64,000 nt of DNA from an uncultured bacterium (GCA_905215695.1 CAJMQN010000005.1:110710-174709); one strand, 5' to 3'; shown: positions 9,747 through 18,830, counted from the first letter of the stretch. Notes: generated by a model not told the origin, from the sequence alone. Translations and numbers: made by a program.

Positions 9747-12700
9747 ATGAAAAAGCTTAGAAGAGCACTCGTTGCGGCGCTTGTTCTCGCGCTGACCTGT
9801 TTCGGATTTGCCGCCTGCGGCGGAGACCCGCTTACGGTCACGTTGGACAAGGAAACGCTGACGATCGAAATCGGCAAGTCCGAGACGCTGACGGCGACGC
9901 TCAGCAAGGAGGGCGAGGAAGTGACCTGGAGCACTTCCGCCGCTTCGGTCGCTACCGTCTCGGACGGCGTTGTAACGGGCGTTTCGGAAGGGACGGCGAC
10001 GATTACCGCGACCGCGGGGGACGCCGCGGCTTCCTGCACCGTCACCGTGCAGGATACCGCGATCCGCCGCGTAACGCTCTCGGACGATAACCTCTCGCTT
10101 ACGATCGGCGGCAAGTACACCGTGACGGCAAAACTCATGGAGGGAACGGAGGAAATCACGGGGCTTAATTGGGACTGGACCTGCGAGATGGCGGGAATCG
10201 CTTCCGTCACGCCGACTGCCTCGGATCCCTCGAAGGGGAGAATTACGGCGCTCGGCACCGGAGACGCGACGATCTTTGCAAGTACGACCTATCGCAATAA
10301 AAATTATCAGGGTTCGGTTCAACTTAAGGTCACAAATGACGTTGCGTTTTCGATTACGCCCACCGCAAAGGAGCTTTCTGCGGCGGCAGAGGGGGCATAC
10401 CCCAATACAGCCGAATTTTCTTATAACCTCGTTGTCAATGACGAACCCGTCACAACGGGCGTGACCTGGCGGAGCGAGAATACGGAAATCGCTTCGGTGG
10501 ACGACACCGGACGCGTGACCGCGCACCGCGAGGGTACGGTCAAAATCTTTGCCGAGTATCAAGAGGAAGGCTATGACGCCTACGCGACCGTAACGGTATT
10601 CCCTGTGGAAAGGAAAGCGGAAGAGCAATATTTCGGCGAATCCGACGAACTCGTACTTGCGGGAAGTTTTGAAAGCGTGACATCGGTCGTCCGCGCCAAC
10701 GGCGGCGACGTAGAATTTGAAAAGACTTCGGAGGGAATTGCGCTCCGCTCCGAGTTCGAGATCGGGGAGCATACCGTTGTCCTGAAGGACGGCGTTTACG
10801 CAACGAGTCTCACGTTTGTCAGGGCAAACCTTCTGATTGCGGATAAAGCGGCGCTCGACGCCTGGGGAATGAGCTGGGTGCCTGCCGGCACGGAGTATGT
10901 CCTTCTGACTGCGGACATTCCCTATAACGGAAGCTGGGTGCGCGCGCTCAAAGGGGAGAGCGACAGATACTGGGTCGGCACTTTGGACGGCAGGGGACAC
11001 GTTATTTCCAATATCACATTTGATAAGGGTTCCCTCGTCGGAGATAACTTCAGCGGTACGGTAAAGAATCTCGTCATGACCGGTGTCAAGGTCAATAAAA
11101 ACGGCGGCGGTACAGGCGCAATCTGCGACCGTTTCCGTCCGGCGGGCACCGTTTCGGGGGCGAGAACGATCGAGAATTGCTACGTTTCCGGCACTGTGAA
11201 TGGGACTTTGAGCGGGCTCATTGTCGGCTATTCTTCGGCCAAGATGGGAACGGTCAAAAACTGCGTCGCCGTCGTCGAGGAGCCCCTTCCCGTCGGCGCA
11301 TCCGCAATCTGTTCGGCTTTCCCCAAGGACGCAACGTCCTATCATCCAAATCTCGATATTGAGAACTGCATCGTCATCGGCGATTCCGCGGCGATGCGGA
11401 ACAAGGATACCGGGGCGGACTATACGCCGGACAACGTCACGGCAGCGTGCTTTACGGAGCGTGCGCAGCTCGAGAATTTCGACTATTCGGACATGGGGTT
11501 CGGCTCCGATTTCTGGGATACGACCAAGACAGTTCCCATGCCCAAGGGTTTTGCGCTGGAATTTGCAATCACCTCGAGCGAGAGCACGATCGCTGCGGGC
11601 TCGGAAATTACGCTTTCCGTCAGCAGTCCGCTTGCGGTTCTCGCCCTGAAGGAGGGCGCGAACGACGCGGGAGTCACGCTGGTGAACAGAGTTGTCACCG
11701 TTCCTATGTCCGCTGCGGGCAAGAGCTTTACGGTGACCGCGACCGCTTTTGACGGGACGGTCAAGGAAGAGACTTTCGAAGTGCTCGACATCGAGGAAGT
11801 AGCCGGAACAACCGATCTCGGAATCGCCGACCTCTCCAAAACTTCGGCGGATTGGAGCACAGCGGGATTTGACGGAACAGTCAGGAGCATAACGGATTCG
11901 ACGGGAAAGACGTTGAACTTTACTGCGGGAACGGGAACTGTTTCCATCGCCGCAACCGAATTCGGTGCAGAGCGCGGCGAAAGGACTTTCACCGTCGTCA
12001 CGAACGCGAACAAGCGGTATCAGGCGAAAGCGGTTGTCGCGGACTACGTTATTTCGGACGTAGCAAGCCTGAACGGCTGGCAGACTTTTGCAAAATCCAA
12101 GACCACAGGATATTATATCCTTTCGGCAAATATCGATTACGCATCCGCGACGTTCAGCCAAACGGAACTGGCGTGGTTTGGCGGCACTTTCGACGGAAGA
12201 GGTTATCGTATTTCAAATATTACTTTCGACAAAACGGGACTGCTCGGGGACAATATGGCTGGCATCGTAAAAAATCTCGTATTGGAAAATGTCAATGTTG
12301 TTGCCGGCGGCGCGATTTGCCTAAGATTGGGGGGCAGCCCCGGCGGACTGATTGAAAACTGTTTTGTCAGCGGAAGCGTTCCGGGAACACAACTGACCGG
12401 ATTGATTGTCGGATACAGCAGTAGAGATATTGATCGCGGAATCAAAAACTGCATGGCTGTCGTCACGAATGAGCCTGCTGAGAACAAATCCGGCGCGTTT
12501 GTCGGAGGTTTTACGGGTTATCCGAATCTGTCGATTGCAAACTCCGTCGTTGTGGGCTCTGTCGCTCCCGTCGTCATGAGCGGGGACGGCAGCGCGAGCA
12601 CCGCCGACAATATCGACGTGCTGTCCTACGCGGACGCAACGGCGTTCGAGACGGGCGCGGCGGATGCTGCGGCGAAACTGGGCGACGCCTGGAGTTGGGA

Positions 12701-12764
12701 CGCGGAGACAAAGACGCTTTCGCTCCTCGGCAACGCGGTCTATACTCTGTCCGCGACAGAGTAA
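9747..12764 (+). CDS. Lipoprotein with Big_2 Ig-like domains and duplicated beta-helix segments
   Basis: 1005 residues. The N-terminus is a lipoprotein signal with FAAC and lipidated Cys24. Three Big_2-type Ig-like domains follow (about residues 28-100, 105-195 and 200-285), each with the signature of a valine-serine-rich strand ending in GTATITA or GTVKIFA. Two copies of a long segment at about 365-560 and 760-965 share TLDGRGHVISNITFD/TFDGRGYRISNITFD, VKNLV, IENC and GLIVGYSS motifs, typical of right-handed beta-helix or GLUG-like repeats. It probably binds or degrades polysaccharide at the cell surface. AGGAGG precedes the ATG. No catalytic residues could be named. Confidence 0.75.
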   Translation: MKKLRRALVAALVLALTCFGFAACGGDPLTVTLDKETLTIEIGKSETLTATLSKEGEEVTWSTSAASVATVSDGVVTGVSEGTATITATAGDAAASCTVTVQDTAIRRVTLSDDNLSLTIGGKYTVTAKLMEGTEEITGLNWDWTCEMAGIASVTPTASDPSKGRITALGTGDATIFASTTYRNKNYQGSVQLKVTNDVAFSITPTAKELSAAAEGAYPNTAEFSYNLVVNDEPVTTGVTWRSENTEIASVDDTGRVTAHREGTVKIFAEYQEEGYDAYATVTVFPVERKAEEQYFGESDELVLAGSFESVTSVVRANGGDVEFEKTSEGIALRSEFEIGEHTVVLKDGVYATSLTFVRANLLIADKAALDAWGMSWVPAGTEYVLLTADIPYNGSWVRALKGESDRYWVGTLDGRGHVISNITFDKGSLVGDNFSGTVKNLVMTGVKVNKNGGGTGAICDRFRPAGTVSGARTIENCYVSGTVNGTLSGLIVGYSSAKMGTVKNCVAVVEEPLPVGASAICSAFPKDATSYHPNLDIENCIVIGDSAAMRNKDTGADYTPDNVTAACFTERAQLENFDYSDMGFGSDFWDTTKTVPMPKGFALEFAITSSESTIAAGSEITLSVSSPLAVLALKEGANDAGVTLVNRVVTVPMSAAGKSFTVTATAFDGTVKEETFEVLDIEEVAGTTDLGIADLSKTSADWSTAGFDGTVRSITDSTGKTLNFTAGTGTVSIAATEFGAERGERTFTVVTNANKRYQAKAVVADYVISDVASLNGWQTFAKSKTTGYYILSANIDYASATFSQTELAWFGGTFDGRGYRISNITFDKTGLLGDNMAGIVKNLVLENVNVVAGGAICLRLGGSPGGLIENCFVSGSVPGTQLTGLIVGYSSRDIDRGIKNCMAVVTNEPAENKSGAFVGGFTGYPNLSIANSVVVGSVAPVVMSGDGSASTADNIDVLSYADATAFETGAADAAAKLGDAWSWDAETKTLSLLGNAVYTLSATE

Positions 12765-12798
12765 AAGGACAAAGATTTGTAACACTATATTTGACTCC

Positions 12799-12833
12799 TT
12801 CGGGGGGCGCCGCGTTGCGGCGTCCCCTCGAAG
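12799..12833 (+). terminator. Strong intergenic hairpin between two genes of the carbohydrate operon
   Basis: A GC-rich inverted repeat with about 15 paired bases, one bulge and a GTT loop (arms TTCGGGGGGCGCCGC and GCGGCGTCCCCTCGAA). No U-run follows, so it may act as a partial terminator or as an mRNA-stabilising element that lets the lipoprotein be expressed more than the enzymes downstream. Confidence 0.5.
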
Positions 12834-12865
12834 AATTCTTCAAGACTTCTTTTAGGAGATACCCC

Positions 12866-13747
12866 ATGATTATTGACGCACACAACCACGCGGACTGGTA
12901 CGCAGTCACCCGGGAGAATTTCGTCCGGGATATGGACGAAAACGGAATCGACGTCACCTGGCTCCTGAGCTGTGAAATTCCCGAGGGCGAATACAATCCG
13001 TCCGAAGTTTCTCTGTTTCCCTGTATTTACGGTACGGATCGGACATGCGTACCCTTTGAACGCGCTCTTCCCTACGTCGAAAAGTACCCCGAGCGGTTTG
13101 TACTCGGGTTCGCGCCCGACCCGAGACGCCCGGACGCGCTCGACCGTCTCAAGTACGCGGTAAAGGCTTTCGGCGTGCGGGTGTGCGGGGAAGTCAAGTT
13201 CCGCATGATGCTGGATAACTTTGACGCAACCACACTCTTCCGCTGGTGCGGGGAGAACGGGCTTCCCGTTACCGTGCATCTTGACTATCCCATTCCGCAC
13301 GGGGACGGGCATTACCCGCGTCCGCATTACTGGTACGGCGGAGACATCGACACCCTCGAGCGTGCCATGATTGCCTGTCCGGATACCATTTTCCTCGGGC
13401 ATGCGCCCGGGTTCTGGTGCCATATCTCCGGGGACGAACAGGGGATTACGACACCCTATCCGCAGGGCAAGGTACTTCCCGGAGGAAAACTCCTTCGACT
13501 CCTCGACAAATACCCCAATCTGTACTGCGATATCTCCGCGGGTTCGGGAAACAACGCGCTCTCCCGCGATCCCGAATTTGCGAAAAAATTTCTGACCGAT
13601 TACGCCGACCGCATTCTATATGCGAGGGACACCTTCTTCAAGCTCCACAAGGAGTTTTTGCTCTCCCTGGGTCTCCGTCAGGAGGTGCTGGATAAGATAT
13701 TCTACAAAAACGCGCTCAAACTGGTGCCGTTAAAGGGGAGCGTATGA
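12866..13747 (+). CDS. Amidohydrolase family 2 (metal-dependent TIM-barrel hydrolase)
   Basis: 293 residues beginning MIIDAHNHAD; the HNH pair at residues 5-7 corresponds to the HxH metal site of the superfamily. Other likely ligands are the His in LGHAPGFW (about residue 177) and the Asp in YARDT near residue 254. Family members hydrolyse or decarboxylate small cyclic acids, lactones or related compounds. The ATG at 12866 has a TAGGAG site 7 bp upstream; a longer frame that runs upstream crosses the intergenic hairpin and is unlikely. It overlaps the next gene by 4 bp, so the two are translationally coupled. Confidence 0.8.
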   Translation: MIIDAHNHADWYAVTRENFVRDMDENGIDVTWLLSCEIPEGEYNPSEVSLFPCIYGTDRTCVPFERALPYVEKYPERFVLGFAPDPRRPDALDRLKYAVKAFGVRVCGEVKFRMMLDNFDATTLFRWCGENGLPVTVHLDYPIPHGDGHYPRPHYWYGGDIDTLERAMIACPDTIFLGHAPGFWCHISGDEQGITTPYPQGKVLPGGKLLRLLDKYPNLYCDISAGSGNNALSRDPEFAKKFLTDYADRILYARDTFFKLHKEFLLSLGLRQEVLDKIFYKNALKLVPLKGSV

Positions 13748-14862
13748 GACCGCAGATCGCTGCCTACTATTTTCCAAACTTTCACGTCGATCCGCTCAAC
13801 GAAGCGCGGCACGGCAGAGGGTGGACGGAGTGGGAACTCTTGCGTGCCGCGAAACCCCGTTTTCCCGGGCATCTTCAGCCGAAAATTCCCGCCTGGGGAT
13901 ACGAGGACGAGGCTGACCCGCGGGTCATGGCGCAAAAAATCTCCGCCGCAAGGGATGCGGGGCTGTCCGCGTTCCTCTTTGACTGGTACTGGTACGAAGA
14001 AGGGGAATTCCTCTCTCGGTGTCTGAAAGAGGGTTTTTTGCGGGCGGACAACTGCGCTGAACTCGGGTTTGCGCTCATGTGGGCGAATCACGACTGGACG
14101 GACATCCATCCCGCCAAGCGCGGGGGCAGGGAGGTGCAGTTTCGCGGGACGCTCAAAGAGGAGAAATTCTGGGAGGGGCTGAAGCGCGTCGTGTTCTCCT
14201 ATATGACACAACCCAACTACTGGAAGTTGAAAGGGGGCAAGTATTTTTCTTTCTATGACCTCGGCAATCTGATTGCGACCTTCGGAGGAAGAGAGGGCGC
14301 GCGCGAGGCGCTGACAGAATTTCGCAAATTTGCGGCGCTCGAGGGAGCGGGGGAGCTTCACCTCAACGCGATCGTCTATGAGGCGCCCATTTTGCCGGGA
14401 GAACAGGCGCGCGCCGATCTCGACGAACTGACCGCTTACCTCGGATTCGACAGTGTGGGGAGCTACGTCTGGGTGCATCACCACGAACTCTCATGGCAGA
14501 CCACGGACTACGAAACGCTCGCGACGGCGGCTGCGGGGGATTATGCCGAATTCCGAAGAAAGTATCGCCTTCCCTATCTCGGGAATGTGACCGTGGGTTG
14601 GGATTCCTCGCCACGCACTGTCGGGACGGAGGGATGGGAGGAAGTCGGCTATCCCTATTGCCCCGTTGTGACGGGGAATACTCCCGAGAGGTTCGGAAGA
14701 GCGCTCGAGAGACTTTGCGCGGAGGTGGAAGCGGACGAGAACGGGCTCGGCGCACTGACAATCAACGCTTGGAACGAGTGGACGGAAGGGAGCGCGCTCG
14801 AACCCGACCTCGCTTTCGGGAACGGGTACCTCGACGCGGTGCGCCGAGTGACGAAAAAATGA
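13744..14862 (+). CDS. GH99-like / WbsX-family protein
   Basis: 372 residues. The start RPQIAAYYFPNFH, the WTEWELL segment and the C-terminal NAWNEWTEGSALEPD block are the hallmarks of the WbsX/GH99-like family, a TIM-barrel group found in polysaccharide synthesis and degradation loci. No signal peptide is present, so it acts in the cytoplasm. It overlaps the amidohydrolase upstream and the AraC gene downstream by ATGA junctions, which ties all three into one operon. Whether it is a hydrolase or a transferase is not settled by sequence. Confidence 0.75.
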   Translation: MRPQIAAYYFPNFHVDPLNEARHGRGWTEWELLRAAKPRFPGHLQPKIPAWGYEDEADPRVMAQKISAARDAGLSAFLFDWYWYEEGEFLSRCLKEGFLRADNCAELGFALMWANHDWTDIHPAKRGGREVQFRGTLKEEKFWEGLKRVVFSYMTQPNYWKLKGGKYFSFYDLGNLIATFGGREGAREALTEFRKFAALEGAGELHLNAIVYEAPILPGEQARADLDELTAYLGFDSVGSYVWVHHHELSWQTTDYETLATAAAGDYAEFRRKYRLPYLGNVTVGWDSSPRTVGTEGWEEVGYPYCPVVTGNTPERFGRALERLCAEVEADENGLGALTINAWNEWTEGSALEPDLAFGNGYLDAVRRVTKK

Positions 14863-15722
14863 GAACGGATGGATTCCACGATCAGATTGATTTCGGCGGA
14901 GAGGCGTTTCCGCTCCTCTTACAGCCCGAAAAACAGGTGGAAGCGGGGCGCAAAATGCCGAATTTCGGAATGTCCTGGCACGAAGAACTCGAGATTAAAT
15001 ATATTCTGTCAGGCAATTCGGTACTCACAATCGAGGATACTCGATTTTCCGTGGGACCGGGAGACGTCGTTGTCGTCAATCCCTATGAGAGCCATATGGC
15101 GGAGAGCGGGACGGAAGGCGTGCGGTATCATCTCCTTCTTTGCACGCCCCGCTACTTTTCGGGAAAACTCGGCGGAGGGGACGAAAAAGAATTCTACGCC
15201 GCTTTTGTGGAAGGAAGGCTTAAGTTTCCCAATCTCATCCGCGAAAAGAGGGTCACCGATGCTTTTTTGCGGCTGTTTCGTGAGGCGGGTACGGGTTACG
15301 GAGAACTGGCGCGAATCGGGGGAATCTACGGACTGTTTTCCGTACTCTTTGCAGGTACGCGGGTACGCGTCGCCGAGTATTCGGATTCCGCGCTCCTCTT
15401 CGATAAGTGCAGAATCGAACCCGCGCTCGTGCGGATTGCCTCGCTCGAGGGAGATCTCAGTCTTGAGGCGCTCGCTTCGCTGTGCTGCGTCAATAAGTAC
15501 TATTTTTCGAGGCTCTTCAAGGGTGCCATGCACATCAGTCCGCACGAATATATCAGCCGCGTGCGGGAGCAGCGGACGGAAGAGTTGCTGTTCTCGGAAG
15601 ATAAAAAAATTTCGGAGATCGCAAGGCTCGCCGGATTCGAGGACGTCTGCTATTTCAGTCGATGGTTCAAAAAATCACACGGCGTTTCTCCCGCAGCATT
15701 TCGGGCAAGAAAGTCCAAGTAA
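14859..15722 (+). CDS. AraC-family transcriptional regulator
   Basis: 287 residues. The N-terminal cupin-like sensor has the usual HEELEIKYILSG and GPGDVVVVNPYESH segments (about residues 35-85). Two helix-turn-helix units fill the last 100 residues, ending with the conserved ISEIARLAGFEDVCYFSRWFKKSHGVSPAAFR pattern in pieces. The start at 14859 overlaps the previous stop codon by 4 bp; longer in-frame sequence upstream lies inside the preceding gene and is not part of the protein. It is the last gene of the operon and is likely its regulator, with sugar as probable effector. Confidence 0.9.
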   Translation: MRTDGFHDQIDFGGEAFPLLLQPEKQVEAGRKMPNFGMSWHEELEIKYILSGNSVLTIEDTRFSVGPGDVVVVNPYESHMAESGTEGVRYHLLLCTPRYFSGKLGGGDEKEFYAAFVEGRLKFPNLIREKRVTDAFLRLFREAGTGYGELARIGGIYGLFSVLFAGTRVRVAEYSDSALLFDKCRIEPALVRIASLEGDLSLEALASLCCVNKYYFSRLFKGAMHISPHEYISRVREQRTEELLFSEDKKISEIARLAGFEDVCYFSRWFKKSHGVSPAAFRARKSK

Positions 15723-15738
15723 GCGGCAAGTTATCCCA

Positions 15739-15767
15739 TTGCGCGGCGGAACCATTTTTGATATCCT
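15739..15767 (+). promoter_or_regulatory. Probable sigma-A promoter of gdhA
   Basis: TTGCGC at 15739-15744 and TATCCT at 15762-15767, separated by 17 bp and with a TG just before the -10. Lies 28 bp before the glutamate dehydrogenase start. Confidence 0.45.
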
Positions 15768-15794
15768 TTTTGCGTAGGCAGGAGGTATATCGAA

Positions 15795-17057
15795 ATGAAG
15801 GAAAACGAATTCTATCAGAACTATCTCGATACGCTCTCGGGTGCGGCGAGGGTTGCGGGCGTATCCACCGAAGAGGTGGATTTTCTTACCCGACCCGAAC
15901 GACAGATTGAGGTTGCGGTGCCCGTCCGCATGGACGACGGCAGTCTCCGGGTATTCGAGGGATATCGCGTCCAACACTGCTCTCTGCGGGGACCCTATAA
16001 GGGCGGAATTCGATATCATGAGTGCGCGGATATGGGAGAGGTCAAAGCGCTTGCGGCGGTTATGACCTTCAAATGCGCCGTTGCGGATATTCCCTACGGA
16101 GGGGGAAAGGGCGGCGTCAAGGTCAATCCCGCAGCTTTGTCCGAGCGGGAACTCGAGGCGCTCACCCGCGCCTATGCGGGCGCTATCTTTCCCGTGATCG
16201 GACCTGAAACCGACATCCCCGCGCCGGACGTCAATACCAACGCGAAGATTATGGCTTGGTTCTGCGACGAATACTCCAAGCGCAACCGCCGTTTTACGCC
16301 CGAGTGCGTGACGGGAAAGCCCGTCTCACTGGGCGGGAGTCTGGGAAGAGAGGAAGCGACGGGCAGGGGCGTCGTCATTGCGGCAAGGGAGATGCTCAAA
16401 AAGTACGGAACTTCGTTTCAGGGCAGGAGAGTCGCCGTACAGGGCAACGGAAACGTCGGAAGCGTCGCGTCCAAGTACTTCTCCCAAGAGGGGGCGAAGG
16501 TGGTTGCCGTTTCGGATATTTCGGGCGCATTGTTCTTTGAGGAGGGGTTGGACGGCGGAGCGCTCCGCGCGCTTTCTCTGAAAAAGAAAACGCTTTCCGA
16601 CCTGCCTCGGAAACCGGGGATGCGGTTTGTTCCCGGGGCGGCGGGTAATCGGGAATTGCTTGAATGTTCCGCAGATATTCTGGTGCCTGCCGCGCTTGAA
16701 AATCAGATCACCGAGGACAACGCCGCAAGGGTTCGCGCAAAGTTCATTGTCGAGGCGGCGAACGGACCGACCACCGCCGCAGCAGATCGGATTTTAGAGG
16801 AGAACGGGAAGATTGTCCTTCCCGATATTCTGGCGAATACAGGGGGCGTCATTGTCTCCTATTTCGAATGGGTACAGAATATGAGCCGGTTTTGCTGGAC
16901 AGAGGAGGAGGTCGCGGAGCGCCTTGCCGAGAGGATGACCACGGCGGCAGAAAATGTCTTTGCGGAGGCTGAAAAGCGACACTGTTCCCTGCGCATGGGC
17001 GCTTACGCCATGGCGCTCGCGAGGCTTTTGGAAACGTCTAAATTTCTGGGCGCATGA
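15795..17057 (+). CDS. gdhA: NAD(P)-dependent glutamate dehydrogenase
   Basis: 420 residues, the usual length of the hexameric clostridial-type enzyme that interconverts glutamate with 2-oxoglutarate and ammonia. The substrate site is seen in GPYKGGIRYH and in PYGGGKGGVKVNP with the catalytic Lys, and IPAPDVNT carries the conserved Asp. The cofactor fold begins at about residue 205 with AVQGNGNVGS. An AGGAGG site precedes the ATG. It has its own promoter and no partner genes. It could recycle ammonia released by the NagB-like enzyme and supply glutamate to the aminotransferase nearby. Leu/Phe/Val dehydrogenases are related, but the length and substrate motifs favour Glu. Confidence 0.92.
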   Translation: MKENEFYQNYLDTLSGAARVAGVSTEEVDFLTRPERQIEVAVPVRMDDGSLRVFEGYRVQHCSLRGPYKGGIRYHECADMGEVKALAAVMTFKCAVADIPYGGGKGGVKVNPAALSERELEALTRAYAGAIFPVIGPETDIPAPDVNTNAKIMAWFCDEYSKRNRRFTPECVTGKPVSLGGSLGREEATGRGVVIAAREMLKKYGTSFQGRRVAVQGNGNVGSVASKYFSQEGAKVVAVSDISGALFFEEGLDGGALRALSLKKKTLSDLPRKPGMRFVPGAAGNRELLECSADILVPAALENQITEDNAARVRAKFIVEAANGPTTAAADRILEENGKIVLPDILANTGGVIVSYFEWVQNMSRFCWTEEEVAERLAERMTTAAENVFAEAEKRHCSLRMGAYAMALARLLETSKFLGA

Positions 17058-17062
17058 AAAAA

Positions 17063-17086
17063 GCCCCGCATGCGGGGCTGTCAGAG
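17063..17086 (-). terminator. Intrinsic terminator of the AraC-family gene
   Basis: Perfect hairpin AGCCCCGC/GCGGGGCT at 17063-17080. The U-run is on the minus strand (bases 17057-17062), so it serves the leftward regulator gene; on the plus strand it lacks a U-tract, although gdhA ends right beside it. Confidence 0.75.
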
Positions 17087-17878
17087 AGGTTGATTTTCCT
17101 TTGAAGGCGGATTTCCGAAACAGTTGACATAGGCGCGGAAGAAGGTAGCGTAGTCCTGAAACCCGCAGGATTCGTAGATTTCGGTGGGCTTTTTGCCCGA
17201 GTGCAGGAGGGTCTGCGCGAGAAGCAGACGCTTATTGCGGATATATTTCATCAGGCTGATTCCCATGTGGTATTTGAACTGATGCGTCAGATAAGATTTG
17301 CTGATGAACAGTGCGTTCGCAATCTCGTCTATGGAGCGGATTGTCGTGAGATTGTTGCTGATGTACTCCACGATAGGCGAACAGACCGAATTTGAAACGG
17401 TGTCCGACGGCACGTTTTCACGGTTTTGCAGGCGCGCAAGGTGGAGGAGGATTTCGGTGAGAAGTGTTTTGCACGCGAGTTCGTTGTAAGGTTCAAGCGG
17501 ATTTTCCGAAAAGTCCCGCAGCGTCTCAAACACCCGCAAAATTTCGGAGTTTTCATCGAGGTGAAAGTATTTGCCCTTGGAATACACCTCTTTTAAGAGA
17601 CGGTCCTCCGTATATGCCGACGTGAAGTCGATGACGTAGCGGCGATACCGCGCCGAAGACAGAATGTTCGCAAAGTGATATTTCGTGGAGGGAATCAGCA
17701 GCAGGTCGTAGGGCTGAAGTTGATAGACTTTATCTTCCACTACGTAGGATAGGTCGCCTTCGAGAAAGAACAGGATTTCGTAATAGTGATGCATGTGCCT
17801 TGAGAATTCGTTCTTTTGCGGGCGTTCGATGTCCCGGTAAGTGAAACGATAATTTTTTAGTTCGTTTGTTGCATCCAT
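17081..17878 (-). CDS. AraC-family transcriptional regulator, probable leaderless mRNA
   Basis: 265 residues: N-terminal cupin-like domain with HMHHYYEILFFLEG (about residues 26-40) and two C-terminal helix-turn-helix units (about 170-262) including DEIANALFISKSYLTHQFK and GFQDYATFFRAY. The start MDATNELK was chosen over longer in-frame sequence because a consensus promoter ends 6 bp upstream of this ATG, and no ribosome-binding site is present. It is divergent from the isomerase-uxuA-uxuB operon, which it most likely controls, perhaps through the paired TTGCAA palindromes between them. Confidence 0.88.
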   Translation of the reverse strand: MDATNELKNYRFTYRDIERPQKNEFSRHMHHYYEILFFLEGDLSYVVEDKVYQLQPYDLLLIPSTKYHFANILSSARYRRYVIDFTSAYTEDRLLKEVYSKGKYFHLDENSEILRVFETLRDFSENPLEPYNELACKTLLTEILLHLARLQNRENVPSDTVSNSVCSPIVEYISNNLTTIRSIDEIANALFISKSYLTHQFKYHMGISLMKYIRNKRLLLAQTLLHSGKKPTEIYESCGFQDYATFFRAYVNCFGNPPSKENQPL

Positions 17879-17884
17879 GATATG

Positions 17885-17913
17885 ATTATAGCTGAAAAGA
17901 AAAGATTTTTCAA
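17885..17913 (-). promoter_or_regulatory. Consensus sigma-A promoter giving a leaderless transcript
   Basis: On the minus strand TTGAAA (17913-17908), a 17-bp spacer and TATAAT (17890-17885) are followed by only six bases and then ATG. The expected start of transcription, 7 nt after the -10, falls on the A of ATG at 17878. Confidence 0.75.
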
Positions 17914-17920
17914 GCATCTT

Positions 17921-17938
17921 TTGCAATTTATTTTGCAA
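17921..17938. promoter_or_regulatory. Paired TTGCAA palindromes, candidate operator
   Basis: Two copies of the self-complementary hexamer TTGCAA at 17921-17926 and 17933-17938, spaced 12 bp apart, lie in the 106-bp gap between the AraC gene and the isomerase gene. The spacing puts them on nearly the same face of the helix. Candidate regulator site for the divergent operon; not confirmed. Confidence 0.4.
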
Positions 17939-17984
17939 ATGGATAGAAAAATATTGTAAAAATTGAACAAATGGGAGAAATAGA

Positions 17985-18830
17985 ATGATACGTTTGAGCG
18001 CGTTTGCGGACGAGGCGGGGGAATCCCTGCGAGAACAGATTGCGGCTACACTTGAAAACGGGCTTTCAGAGACCGACGTTCGGAATATCGACGGGAAAAA
18101 CGTTCTCAACTTTTCCGAGGCGGAGACGAGGGAATTTGCGCGGGTTTTTCGGGCGGAGGGAATCCGCGTTGCCTGTATCGGTTCTCCGCTCGGAAAGCGT
18201 GAGGTGTGCGGATTTCGGGAATTCCGCGGGGAACTTGAGAAAATACTTCGTACTGCGGAGGTGTTCGGCACCGACCGGGTAAGAATTTTCAGCTTTTACC
18301 ACGCCGCGGACCGGGGCGAGGAAGTGAAGAAGTGTATTTCACAAGCCGTTGACTGCGCCGCAAAAGTCGGCATTAGGCTGTACCATGAGAACGAGCTCGG
18401 AATCTACGGCGAGAATGCCGCGAAATGCCTGGAGCTTATTTCGGAGACGGATTGCGGGTGCGTCTATGATCCCGCAAATTTCGTGCTTGCGGGTCAGGAG
18501 ATCGGGGACGCGGAAAAAGCGCTTCTTCCTTATTCGGATTTCTTTCACGTCAAGGACGCGAGGAGAACCGGAGAGATTGTGCCTGCCGGGTGCGGCGACG
18601 CCCGGATTCGCGAACTGCTGACGCGGGAGGACGTCCTCTTGACGGTGGAACCGCATCTTGCCGAATTCGGCGGTTATGCCGGGCTTACGGAGCGGGACAT
18701 GGTGCGTTCCGAATTCTGCTACGATTCTCCGCGCGCCGCGTTCGATGCCGGCATTTCGGCGGTCAAAAGGATTCTTGCGGAAAACGGGTTCGAACGGAAG
18801 GACAACGGGGAGTGGAGGCGCGCACGATGA
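17985..18830 (+). CDS. Sugar phosphate isomerase/epimerase (xylose isomerase-like TIM barrel)
   Basis: 281 residues, begins MIRLSAFADEAG, a typical opening of this barrel family. Likely metal ligands are in LYHENELG (Glu near 130), VYDPANF (Asp near 157), FHVKDA (His and Asp near 185) and VEPHL (Glu near 218). Family members interconvert ketoses, aldoses or inosose derivatives. A GGGAGAAA ribosome site precedes the ATG. First gene of a five-gene operon, overlapping uxuA by 4 bp. In this setting it may feed a hexuronate or related keto-sugar into the UxuB-UxuA route, but the exact substrate is unknown. Confidence 0.82.
   Translation: MIRLSAFADEAGESLREQIAATLENGLSETDVRNIDGKNVLNFSEAETREFARVFRAEGIRVACIGSPLGKREVCGFREFRGELEKILRTAEVFGTDRVRIFSFYHAADRGEEVKKCISQAVDCAAKVGIRLYHENELGIYGENAAKCLELISETDCGCVYDPANFVLAGQEIGDAEKALLPYSDFFHVKDARRTGEIVPAGCGDARIRELLTREDVLLTVEPHLAEFGGYAGLTERDMVRSEFCYDSPRAAFDAGISAVKRILAENGFERKDNGEWRRAR

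Noticed and set aside
9723..12161. Antisense frame of 812 codons over the Big_2 lipoprotein
   Set aside because: It mirrors the codon bias of the real gene, is rich in Arg, Cys and His, has no ribosome site or motifs. Other long antisense frames (1161-2681, 26645-28822, 57853-59496) are rejected for the same reason.
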